A DNA stretch of 6,056 bases from Synechococcales cyanobacterium PMM_0002. Its GTDB lineage: Bacteria; Cyanobacteriota; Cyanobacteriia; Elainellales; Elainellaceae. The stretch is from positions 1 to 6,056 of the forward strand of contig CASBQX010000367.1 in NCBI GenBank assembly GCA_949127925.1, read 5' to 3'. Both the position numbers and the translations under genes were made by a program. The notes beneath the pieces were generated by a model, which saw only the letters and a program-made list of their open reading frames with translations, did no database searches and was not told where the DNA came from. Of this stretch, positions 1 to 5,874 are shown one piece after another. Each line of letters starts with the position of its first letter. Within the stretch, counting starts at the first letter, position 1.

Positions 1-52
1 TTTCGCTACCCTTCTTTGTGCTTTCAAGAAGCTTTCAGGTTCTAGGGTGCCG

Positions 53-119
53 ACTAAAAGCCGCTTCACAACCGCCCACCTTGGGGATTTCAACCGCTTC
101 CATTCTAACTAAAAGCCGC
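53..119. repeat. 12-bp direct repeat ACTAAAAGCCGC, two copies 55 bp apart
   Basis: Identical copies lie at 53-64 and 108-119. Between them CAACCGC also occurs twice (69-75 and 91-97), so the segment looks like a decayed duplication. Only the short cores are conserved. Confidence 0.6.
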
Positions 120-150
120 ACTAGAAGGGCAGGGTTTTAGACCCATTTTT

Positions 151-179
151 TTGATAAACATACGTGAAGATTTGAAAAT
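151..179 (+). promoter_or_regulatory. Weak sigma70-type promoter candidate for selO
   Basis: TTGATA (151-156, five of six matches to the -35 consensus) is separated by 17 nt from GAAAAT (174-179, four of six matches to the -10). Transcription would start near 186 and give a leader of about 100 nt that includes the inverted repeat at 252-269. A second -35-like TTGACT at 222-227 has no well-spaced -10. This is a pattern match only. Confidence 0.25.
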
Positions 180-251
180 AACGCCCAATCAGAAAAGATC
201 GGCTTCCCCTGACACCCACAATTGACTATGCTAAATCCATCTATATCGGGC

Positions 252-269
252 TAAATGCCTGCGCATTTA
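252..269. repeat. Perfect 7-bp inverted repeat before selO
   Basis: TAAATGC, a 4-nt spacer CTGC, then GCATTTA. It ends 19 nt before the selO ATG. It could be an operator or a small hairpin in the mRNA leader close to the ribosome-loading region. GCTAAAT, which overlaps the left arm, also occurs at 230-236, so the left half-site is repeated 20 bp upstream. Confidence 0.55.
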
Positions 270-288
270 CACATTTTTTGACTGTTTG

Positions 289-1716
289 ATGACAAATCCG
301 TTTCTGAGTTTGATCTACGAACCTGCGTTTGAAACATTGGGGGATGATTATTCTGACCCGGTGTTGGCAGCAGAGTTTCCTCAACACACGCTAAGGTTCC
401 GCAATGATCGGCTGCTGCCCACGCTAGGACTCGATCCCGCCTTAGTCAGCGATGCAGAATTTATTCAGGCTTTTGGCAAATTTGCCGGTCGGGTGCCGCT
501 GTTGTCCATGCGCTACCACGGCTACCAGTTTGGTCAATACAATCCGGCATTGGGCGATGGCAGAGGTTTTCTCTATGGTCAAGTGCGAGGAGTCGATGGT
601 GAACTGTATGATTTTGGCACGAAGGGATCGGGCCCTACGCCTTACTCTAGAGGCGGGGATGGACGGCTGACTCTGAAGGGGGGAGTGCGTGAAGTGCTGG
701 CAGCAGAGATGTTGGCGGTATTGGGTGTGCGCACGTCTCGCTGTCTTAGCCTGATTGAAACGGGGGAAGGGCTGTGGCGCGGCGATGAACCGTCGCCGAC
801 GCGCTCATCGGTAATGGTGCGGATGCAGCGATCGCACATCCGGTTTGGCACCTTTGAACGGCTACACTACCTCAAACGCCCCGATCTAACTCGACTACTG
901 CTAGATCACACGATTGACACCTATTACCCGCATCTGGCCACAGATCGCGATCGCGATGCGCGCTTTTATGCGGAACTGGTGCAGCGTGTTGCCGAGCTAG
1001 CGGCTCAGTGGATGTCTGTGGGGTTCTGCCATGCCGTGCTCAATACCGACAACATGTCGATTACGGGCGAAAGTTTCGATTATGGACCCTATGCCTTAAT
1101 CGATCGCTATGATCCACAATTTACCGCAGCCTACTTTGATTATGCAGGGCGCTATTGCTACGCCAATCAACCCGCGATTTGCTACGAAAATCTGGCTCGG
1201 CTGCAAATTCCTCTCAGCGCTGTGATTAGTGGGGCAGAGATGACTGCCGGGTTGGAGCAATTTGAAGCGCATTATCTAGCTACCTACCGTCAGCGCATGA
1301 TGCATCGACTGGGCTTTGACACCCTCAATGCGACCCAAGCAGAGGAGTTACTGAAGCTAACGATCCAGTTTTTGCAATCGACCCAAATTGGCTATCACGA
1401 CTTTTTCCTGGCGCTGCGGCAGCAGTTCGCGGCTAGCTGGCGGACAGATATTGACAAAATTTTCGTTGAGTCAATTTCGCCAAAGGCGATCGCCCTCGAA
1501 AGTTCCTTCAAACTGTGGCGGCAGGCTTACTACACGGCTCTCAATTCCTGCCCCGAAGCAGAGATGGAGGCCGTGGCCAAGCGTTTGAGCCATCACAACC
1601 CAAATATTGTGATCCTGCGCCCCGAAATTGAAGCAATTTGGGAACCGATCACCGTGGAGAACAACTGGGAGCCGTTTTATGCCTTGTTGCAGCAGATTTG
1701 GGGATCGGTGGTTTAA
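289..1716 (+). CDS. selO: Protein adenylyltransferase SelO (YdiU/UPF0061 family pseudokinase)
   Basis: SelO has a protein-kinase-like fold but binds ATP in a flipped orientation and transfers AMP to Ser/Thr/Tyr of target proteins; family work links it to redox homeostasis. The 475-residue product is of normal bacterial length. Visible signatures, numbered from the ATG at 289: NPALGDGRGFLYGQV (85-99); KGSGPTPYSRGGDGR (112-126) with the beta-3 lysine K112; VRE with E135; the phosphate-contacting pair R178 and R185 in VRMQRSHIRFGTFE; GFCHAVLNTDNMS with catalytic-type D254 and metal-binding N255; DYGP with metal-binding D264. All key residues are present, so it should be active. The start is ATG 289; a TTG lies directly before it at 286 and would add one residue. 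The MTNPF start fits the family's usual N-terminus as I recall it. There is no Shine-Dalgarno motif. The C-terminus ends QQIWGSVV and lacks the Cys-Ser-Ser-type tail of proteobacterial SelO. It converges on bioD with overlapping stops. Confidence 0.96.
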   Translation: MTNPFLSLIYEPAFETLGDDYSDPVLAAEFPQHTLRFRNDRLLPTLGLDPALVSDAEFIQAFGKFAGRVPLLSMRYHGYQFGQYNPALGDGRGFLYGQVRGVDGELYDFGTKGSGPTPYSRGGDGRLTLKGGVREVLAAEMLAVLGVRTSRCLSLIETGEGLWRGDEPSPTRSSVMVRMQRSHIRFGTFERLHYLKRPDLTRLLLDHTIDTYYPHLATDRDRDARFYAELVQRVAELAAQWMSVGFCHAVLNTDNMSITGESFDYGPYALIDRYDPQFTAAYFDYAGRYCYANQPAICYENLARLQIPLSAVISGAEMTAGLEQFEAHYLATYRQRMMHRLGFDTLNATQAEELLKLTIQFLQSTQIGYHDFFLALRQQFAASWRTDIDKIFVESISPKAIALESSFKLWRQAYYTALNSCPEAEMEAVAKRLSHHNPNIVILRPEIEAIWEPITVENNWEPFYALLQQIWGSVV

Positions 1717-2399
1717 AAGCTAATGGGCATCAACTGCTCTAATTCTAGATTTGATGCCACCTTGGTTAGATCAGCCAGATTGGTGGGGTCAGGCAGATGG
1801 GGGATTAGACCCAGCATGGGTACTTGGGTCAGCGATTGAATCAAGTCGGCAGGTGCCCAGTCCTTGACGTCTTGTTTGGTACAGGGCACGACACAGTTCA
1901 ACACAATCCCCTTGATGTGAACGCGAGCCTGTCGAGCCAGCGCGATGTTGGCCACTGCTTGCCCGATCGCCCCTAGCTTCACAGGCACCACCAGCACTAG
2001 TGGAATCCGCCAATCCCACGCCAAATCTGCCACGGTGCTCTCGTAGGTCACGGGAGAACCTAGGCTGCCCAGTGCTTCTACCAGCACCCAATCTTTTTTT
2101 TGAGACAAGCTTTCAAACGCTTGCCATGCCGTTTCCAGATTGATCCGTCGCCCTTCCTTGTCGGCAGCAATGGGGGGAGCCAGAGGCAGGTCAAAATGAA
2201 TCGGGTTGATTTCGGTAAGCGATTGATTGAGCGCAAACAGGCGCATGTAGAGTTCGCGATCGCCTATTCCCGACTGTACGGGCTTCATAATCCCCAGCGA
2301 TCGCCCCGCACAATGCGTTTGCCAATACGCCGCCAGCGCCGAGGTTAAAACCGTTTTTCCTGTATCCGAATCTGTACTAGCAATCAGTAACGCGCTCAA
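1713..2399 (-). CDS. bioD: ATP-dependent dethiobiotin synthetase BioD
   Basis: BioD is a cytoplasmic enzyme of biotin synthesis. It carboxylates 7,8-diaminopelargonic acid with CO2 and ATP to close the ureido ring of dethiobiotin, the substrate of BioB. The 228-residue protein shows the P-loop STDSDTGKT (8-16, with K15 and T16), the substrate and phosphate lysine motif MKPVQSG (38-43, with K39), an acidic residue D47 near the expected metal-binding Asp, a second loop VEALGSLGSPVT (107-118, with E108), VVPVKLGAIGQAVANIALARQ (137-157), and a nucleotide-base-contacting Asn in VLNC (N168). The start is TTG. No ATG or GTG lies between it and the upstream in-frame stop at 2424-2426, the P-loop fixes the N-terminus, and an AGAGGA ribosome-binding site lies 9 nt upstream. 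Loop two reads EALGSLGSP, where I expect EGLGGLGSP in cyanobacteria. It lies 43 bp downstream of the kinase gene and is probably co-transcribed with it. Its stop overlaps the selO stop. Confidence 0.95.
   Translation of the reverse strand: MSALLIASTDSDTGKTVLTSALAAYWQTHCAGRSLGIMKPVQSGIGDRELYMRLFALNQSLTEINPIHFDLPLAPPIAADKEGRRINLETAWQAFESLSQKKDWVLVEALGSLGSPVTYESTVADLAWDWRIPLVLVVPVKLGAIGQAVANIALARQARVHIKGIVLNCVVPCTKQDVKDWAPADLIQSLTQVPMLGLIPHLPDPTNLADLTKVASNLELEQLMPISF
1726..1758. terminator. Stem-loop at the convergent selO/bioD junction, possible terminator
   Basis: GGCATCAA (1726-1733) and TTGATGCC (1751-1758) form a perfect 8-bp stem around a 17-nt loop, with a further TCTA/TAGA pairing inside the loop. 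It begins 9 nt after the selO stop and lies inside the last bioD codons. On the minus strand a short TTTT follows some 7 nt beyond the stem; on the plus strand there is no T-run. It may stabilise or end both transcripts, since the overlapping stops leave no spacer for a normal terminator. It is not a classical intrinsic terminator. Confidence 0.35.
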
Positions 2400-2408
2400 G
2401 CCGATGGT

Positions 2409-2414
2409 TCCTCT
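2409..2414 (-). promoter_or_regulatory. Ribosome-binding site fixing the bioD TTG start
   Basis: On the minus strand AGAGGA lies 9 nt upstream of the TTG at 2399-2397. No ATG or GTG is available between the upstream in-frame stop and the P-loop, so this site supports TTG initiation. It is the only clear Shine-Dalgarno motif before any of the four genes. Confidence 0.6.
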
Positions 2415-2456
2415 TAATTTAGTTCAGGTTAATTAGTTCAGATTAATTAGTTAGAC
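2414..2456. repeat. Three imperfect 14-15 bp tandem repeats between kinase gene and bioD
   Basis: Units are TTAATTTAGTTCAGG (2414-2428), TTAATTAGTTCAGA (2429-2442) and TTAATTAGTTAGAC (2443-2456). The third forms the last codons and stop of the kinase gene, and the first touches the bioD ribosome-binding site. They fill the whole 43-bp spacer. AGTTAGACTAACT (2449-2461) is also a perfect palindrome around a central base. Confidence 0.7.
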
Positions 2457-4431
2457 TAACTCGAATCACAAAGTTAACAGTTTGATTGGCTCGCACATCA
2501 ATTTGGTAATCTCCCGCTTGAGGTAGCCCTGGGCCAATTTGAGCCGATTGCCCTGAAGCCCCGTCAATTGACCGCCCGTCTGGATCGCGTAGCCGCAGCC
2601 GCACATTGCCCTGAACCACGTCTACCGTCATCGTTTGATTCGGTTGAAGGTTAACCAAGTAGCGCTGGATCAAATTAGCACCGACTTGGGCAGATACCTC
2701 CTGAGCCTCTTGACCTGGCGAGAAATCGACATAGTTGCTCTGAATATTGACCTCCCCTGGCTCCGGACTAGGCGGGGTGGGGTCGGGCGATGGCTGGGGT
2801 GATGGTGATGGGCTAGGACGGTCTTCTAGACTGAGGTTTAGGGTATAGTCAGTTCGATTTGTCCCATCTACAGGCTTGACTTGGACAATGTAGTCTCCGG
2901 TGAAGTCAGCGCGCCCGTCCCAGCGTAGTACCTGACTAGATTGCTGATCTGCGGGCTGCCGATTTGGGGCTAAAACGTTCATCGTCACCCCATCGCCCTC
3001 TACGGTTGCCGATAGCCGTTGCCCCTCCTCAATCGCCACAAGATAGTTAATGGTTTGGTTGCCTCGCAGGCTGCCCTGAGTGCTCGTGGTAGAACCAGGA
3101 TTGACATTCAACCGCTGGTCAAACTCAACGGGTTGATCTGGAGAGGGTGTAGGAGTAGGAGAGGGCGACGGGGACGGAGACTCCGTTGGAGTGGGGCTAG
3201 GCGTGAGCGTCGGCGCAACGGTCACAGTCGGAGACGGGGTGGGCGCATTGTTGACGTTGAGGAAGGCACTGACCACCGCCCAGGAGGCGATTCCGGCCAC
3301 AACGGCTAGCCCAATCCCCATCCCAATCACTGCCAGGGGATTGTCCCAGAGAGAAGATGATGGTTGGTTGGGCAGCGGAATTGATGGGTCGGCGTGGCGA
3401 GTGCGACCAGCACCGCCGCCTCCAGCCGTAGTGGTGGGAATTGGACGTCGCCCAATCGCCACCGTTTGCACTTCTGAGAAGGGGGTAGAGTTTGGGGTCG
3501 GCGGCTGCGTTGCCGCATACAGGTCGGGCTGGCCCATGGGTGAAGGCTGCTGCCCGAGGGATTGTGGCATTGCTGGAGGCATCGCCGCCGGGTGGGTCAA
3601 TGCTTGCAGCGCTTGAGCTACCTCGGCCACAGATTGATAGCGATCGCCCGGTCGATAGCTCAACATTTGATTGAGCACCTGCACAAACCCAGGATGCACA
3701 TTGGCATAGCGCTGCCAGTGCCAGGTGAGATTCATATCATCGTATAAATCCTGCGGTTCTCGCCCAGTCAGCAACACTACGGTCGTTACCGCTAGGGCAT
3801 AGAGGTCGCTACTAGGATATGCCCGCCCAGTTTGCATCTGTTCGCTGGGAGCGTAGCCCAGTTTGCCCACGGTGGTAGATTGAGGAGCCGTAGCGGTGGT
3901 TTGCAGCCGGGTGGCAATTTCCTTTACCACCCCAAAGTCAATCAATACAGGCAGAAAGTCAGACTGGCGCAGCATGATATTGTCGGGAGCAATATCGCGG
4001 TGAATAATGCCCTTAGCATGAATATGTGCCAGCACCGGGAGCAGCTGCCGCAGCAATTGCATCGCCTCGGCCTCAGTGAAGGCCAACCCTTGAGCAATCC
4101 GCTCGTTCAAAATCGCCCGATAGGTTTTTCCTTCTACATAGTCTTGCACCAAAAACAGCCGTTGATTTTCCTCAAACGTGGCGCGAAATTGAGGAATTTG
4201 AGGATGCTGAATTTGGTAAAGCGTTGCCGCTTCTCGCTGAAATAATTCTTTAGATTTTTCTAGCGCGTAGTTGCCAGACTGCACCGGAATAAACTCCTTT
4301 AGCGCACATCGCTCATTGAACCGCCCCAAATCTTCTGCTAGATAGGTGCGCCCAAACCCGCCTTGACCCAAGATGTTGAGCAACCGATAGCGATTTTGTA
4401 AAACAAGTCCAGCAGAGAGAGAAGGTTGCAT
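2443..4431 (-). CDS. Membrane-anchored Ser/Thr protein kinase with two PPC-like outer domains
   Basis: This is a transmembrane Hanks-type kinase of 662 residues. The cytoplasmic kinase domain (about 15-278) has glycine loop GQGGFGRTY (22-30), ATP lysine K45 in ALKEF, helix-C glutamate E67, catalytic loop HRDIAPDN (D146, N151), DFG (165-167), an activation loop rich in Thr (178-187), APSEQ (194-198), and SSDLYALAV with D209. All catalytic residues are intact. Ala replaces the usual Lys in HRDxKPxN, as Ser or Ala does in related cyanobacterial kinases. A Pro-rich juxtamembrane linker (about 281-360, with GGGG at 337-340) leads to one membrane helix (about 366-391). Beyond it come a Pro/Ser/Thr stalk (397-432), a PPC-like beta domain (about 436-536), a second Pro/Ser linker (539-559) and a second PPC-like domain (about 562-661) ending the protein. 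Targets and ligand are unknown. ATG start; no Shine-Dalgarno motif. It precedes bioD by 43 bp. The kinase call is firm; the PPC assignment is by pattern only. Confidence 0.95.
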   Translation of the reverse strand: MQPSLSAGLVLQNRYRLLNILGQGGFGRTYLAEDLGRFNERCALKEFIPVQSGNYALEKSKELFQREAATLYQIQHPQIPQFRATFEENQRLFLVQDYVEGKTYRAILNERIAQGLAFTEAEAMQLLRQLLPVLAHIHAKGIIHRDIAPDNIMLRQSDFLPVLIDFGVVKEIATRLQTTATAPQSTTVGKLGYAPSEQMQTGRAYPSSDLYALAVTTVVLLTGREPQDLYDDMNLTWHWQRYANVHPGFVQVLNQMLSYRPGDRYQSVAEVAQALQALTHPAAMPPAMPQSLGQQPSPMGQPDLYAATQPPTPNSTPFSEVQTVAIGRRPIPTTTAGGGGAGRTRHADPSIPLPNQPSSSLWDNPLAVIGMGIGLAVVAGIASWAVVSAFLNVNNAPTPSPTVTVAPTLTPSPTPTESPSPSPSPTPTPSPDQPVEFDQRLNVNPGSTTSTQGSLRGNQTINYLVAIEEGQRLSATVEGDGVTMNVLAPNRQPADQQSSQVLRWDGRADFTGDYIVQVKPVDGTNRTDYTLNLSLEDRPSPSPSPQPSPDPTPPSPEPGEVNIQSNYVDFSPGQEAQEVSAQVGANLIQRYLVNLQPNQTMTVDVVQGNVRLRLRDPDGRSIDGASGQSAQIGPGLPQAGDYQIDVRANQTVNFVIRVSLTN
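2755..2817 (-). repeat. Low-complexity Pro/Ser coding repeat between the PPC-like domains
   Basis: Codons 539-559 of the kinase gene encode alternating Pro and Ser (PSPSPSPQPSPDPTPPSPEP). It is a flexible extracytoplasmic linker joining the two beta domains. The DNA is prone to slippage, so its length may vary between strains. Confidence 0.75.
3136..3243 (-). repeat. Low-complexity Pro/Ser/Thr coding repeat, stalk after the membrane helix
   Basis: Codons 397-432 of the kinase gene encode a Pro/Ser/Thr run (for example SPSPSPTPTPSPDQP) directly outside the predicted membrane helix (codons 366-391, DNA 3259-3336). It probably acts as an extended spacer through the periplasm or peptidoglycan and could be glycosylated. 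Confidence 0.75.
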
Positions 4432-4452
4432 AAAGATGGCTTAGAGTCAGCA

Positions 4453-4480
4453 TTTACACTGGTGTTTTGGTCAGAGTCAA
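4453..4480 (-). promoter_or_regulatory. Promoter candidate for the kinase gene
   Basis: Reading the minus strand, TTGACT (4480-4475, five of six to the -35 consensus), a 16-nt spacer, then TGTAAA (4458-4453, four of six to the -10). Transcription would begin near 4446 and give a leader of about 15 nt. The -35 element sits inside a degenerate copy of the GGTCAGA repeat. Pattern match only. Confidence 0.3.
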
Positions 4481-4523
4481 ATCAACCCCACAGGGTCAGA
4501 TTCAACATAAGGTCAGATTCAAC
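4469..4523. repeat. Iterated GGTCAGATTCAAC repeats upstream of the kinase gene
   Basis: GGTCAGATTCAAC occurs exactly at 4494-4506 and 4511-4523, 17 bp apart. A degenerate form, GGTCAGAGTCAA, lies at 4469-4480. On the minus strand each copy contains a TTGAAT or TTGACT hexamer. The position just upstream of the kinase start suggests operator-like sites, but simple duplication is also possible. Confidence 0.6.
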
Positions 4524-4605
4524 CCGCTGGCGAAATTTTCGCAAGATATCCCGCGCGGGCGATTACAACGTAACAAAATATCGCACAGATCGAAGCAGCG
4601 AACGT

Positions 4606-4643
4606 CTTAATGGCTAGCAGTCAACTTAATGGCTAGCAGTCAA
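4606..4643. repeat. Exact 19-bp tandem duplication after the lipoprotein gene
   Basis: CTTAATGGCTAGCAGTCAA is present at 4606-4624 and again, without mismatch or gap, at 4625-4643. It starts 8 bp beyond the lipoprotein stop codon. Each copy contains the palindrome GCTAGC, so the two copies could pair as a 6-bp stem with a 13-nt loop. Confidence 0.9.
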
Positions 4644-4650
4644 CCTTAAA

Positions 4651-5865
4651 CTACCGCAGGCGAAATAGCAAAAATTGCGTTACCTGAGCAGGGTTAAAAT
4701 TATCGTCACTCACTAGCACCAGGCTTTGGGTGCCATCGGGTAGCTGAGGCCCTAGAGTCATCCCCTCCAGATTATCAAGACGAATACCCAAGTCCTTTAG
4801 ATCCAGCACTAGTTTTTTGCGAATGGGCTGAATGGCGCTGAGATCACCCTTGAGGCTAACAACGCTGGAGATATCGGTCGCCCCACCCATTGCCATCTGA
4901 AATAGTCGAACGCTAACCCCGCTCAACGGGTCAAACGATCGCTCTAGGCTTAAAAAGTGGCCGCCTTGATCGACTGCCAAAATCTCGGTGAGGCCAGCGT
5001 AGCCTGTTCCTTGAGGCGTGGGATCAGGAAAATAAAGGTGTTCGGACAGCAGGAGCGGTAATCCTTCACTAACTAAATAGTGGAGTAGCCGAATTGGCAC
5101 CACCTGATTGGGGGTAGCGGGGTTGAGGTCTTGCGTCAAGGCCGATTCTGCCGATACGAAGATTCGAAAGGGTTCCCGATAGCCGCCGCTCGTGCTGGAA
5201 CCGCCTAGGGTTAACCCTTCAAACCCCAAGTTGTTTTGCACCCCCTGCGGCTGGTTGTCTACGATGCGAGGCACATACTGCTCTGGAATCGGCAAACTAG
5301 AAGTCCATTGGCCAGTGGCTAGATTAAACTCGCTAATAAACGGCAAAATGCCGTCCACCGGAACACCTTCACTAGAAATAAATACCGTTTGCCGAGGACT
5401 CAACGCAATCCCTTCCGCATCAATGGTGCTGGATGGATACGGTACGCCGTCTTCGGCCAGCAGCAGGGTAGGTTTTTCAACGGTGACCCGATCGATTTTG
5501 ATTGGGGCAGCCGGAGCCGTGTCGGCGGTAGCAGAGGGCGGCTGATCCTGCTTGACGGTCAGAAGCAGCGTGTAAAACCGAGCCGCTCCTCGGTCGCTGC
5601 GATCGTCGGAGATGGCATAAAAGCGATCGCGCTCTCGATCGTAGGTTAGCCCCGACAACCCGCCCAGAGGCACTCCCTCAATTGTCTGTTGCGGCAGCTC
5701 ATAGGCTCCCAAAAAATCGACCGCCAGGTTCAAAAACAGCCGCTCTTCGACACTCACCTGGGGCAAAGAGCAGCCCGTGAGCAGCACCAGGAGGGCGATC
5801 GCCAGCCCAGCTAATCTGCCAGGGGCAGGAAAACGAGCGAACAAACGAAGCAGCGAAACACTCAT
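4651..5865 (-). CDS. Predicted lipoprotein, esterase-like activity of phytase family
   Basis: The 404-residue protein carries a lipoprotein signal: basic N-region (R7, R11, R17), hydrophobic core (18-30) and lipobox LTGC with lipidated Cys at 32, followed by Ser, so it should be anchored to the outer face of a membrane. The rest matches the phytase-like domain family (PF13449 type), a beta-propeller-like fold. Recurrent motifs are GGLSGLTYD (68-76), YAISDDRSD (83-91), IDAEGIAL (148-155), FEGLTLGG (215-222), ISSEG/VSAES with acidic residues, FLSLERSF (304-311), NLEGMTLGP (365-373) and the typical ending LVSDDNFNPAQVTQFLLFRL. The acidic clusters could bind metal, but the true substrate of the family is poorly known and neither phytase nor esterase activity should be assumed. 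A low-complexity Ala/Pro stretch (111-121) is probably a loop. ATG 5865 is the first possible start: an in-frame TAG lies two codons upstream. There is no Shine-Dalgarno motif. Confidence 0.9.
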   Translation of the reverse strand: MSVSLLRLFARFPAPGRLAGLAIALLVLLTGCSLPQVSVEERLFLNLAVDFLGAYELPQQTIEGVPLGGLSGLTYDRERDRFYAISDDRSDRGAARFYTLLLTVKQDQPPSATADTAPAAPIKIDRVTVEKPTLLLAEDGVPYPSSTIDAEGIALSPRQTVFISSEGVPVDGILPFISEFNLATGQWTSSLPIPEQYVPRIVDNQPQGVQNNLGFEGLTLGGSSTSGGYREPFRIFVSAESALTQDLNPATPNQVVPIRLLHYLVSEGLPLLLSEHLYFPDPTPQGTGYAGLTEILAVDQGGHFLSLERSFDPLSGVSVRLFQMAMGGATDISSVVSLKGDLSAIQPIRKKLVLDLKDLGIRLDNLEGMTLGPQLPDGTQSLVLVSDDNFNPAQVTQFLLFRLR

Positions 5866-5874
5866 GAGCTAGGA

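Larger units (their letters stand above)
1..288. other. Non-coding region upstream of selO
   Basis: I see no recognisable gene here. Two plus frames are open from the left edge, to stops at 110-112 and 138-140, but the 36- and 45-residue peptides match nothing I know and the stretch is interrupted by a direct repeat. The region holds a 12-bp repeat pair, a promoter candidate and an inverted repeat close to the selO start, each listed separately. It contains no HIP1 site, unlike the genes. Confidence 0.6.
4432..4650. other. Spacer between lipoprotein gene and kinase gene
   Basis: No gene is visible in this 219-bp spacer. It contains an exact 19-bp tandem duplication, two palindromes (GCGAAATTTTCGC at 4530-4542 and CCCGCGCGGG at 4550-4559), iterated GGTCAGATTCAAC repeats and a promoter candidate. 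The palindromes lack a following T-run in the minus direction, so no intrinsic terminator separates the two genes. Confidence 0.6.

Noticed and set aside
1..140. Possible CRISPR remnant or tail of an upstream gene
   Set aside because: Only a 12-bp core recurs, the period is 55 bp, and no repeat-spacer pattern is visible. The open frames give short peptides with no recognisable family.
3019..3674. Several open frames on the plus strand opposite the kinase gene
   Set aside because: They are antisense to the Pro/Ser/Thr-rich codons and consist of Gly/Arg/Trp-rich low-complexity sequence typical of shadows.
289..4431. A joint AMPylation and phosphorylation module made of SelO and the kinase
   Set aside because: The two genes are on opposite strands and separated by bioD; nothing in the sequence links them beyond both having kinase folds.
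4530..4559. Two palindromes as an intrinsic terminator of the lipoprotein gene
   Set aside because: GCGAAATTTTCGC and CCCGCGCGGG have almost no loop and no T-run in the minus direction.
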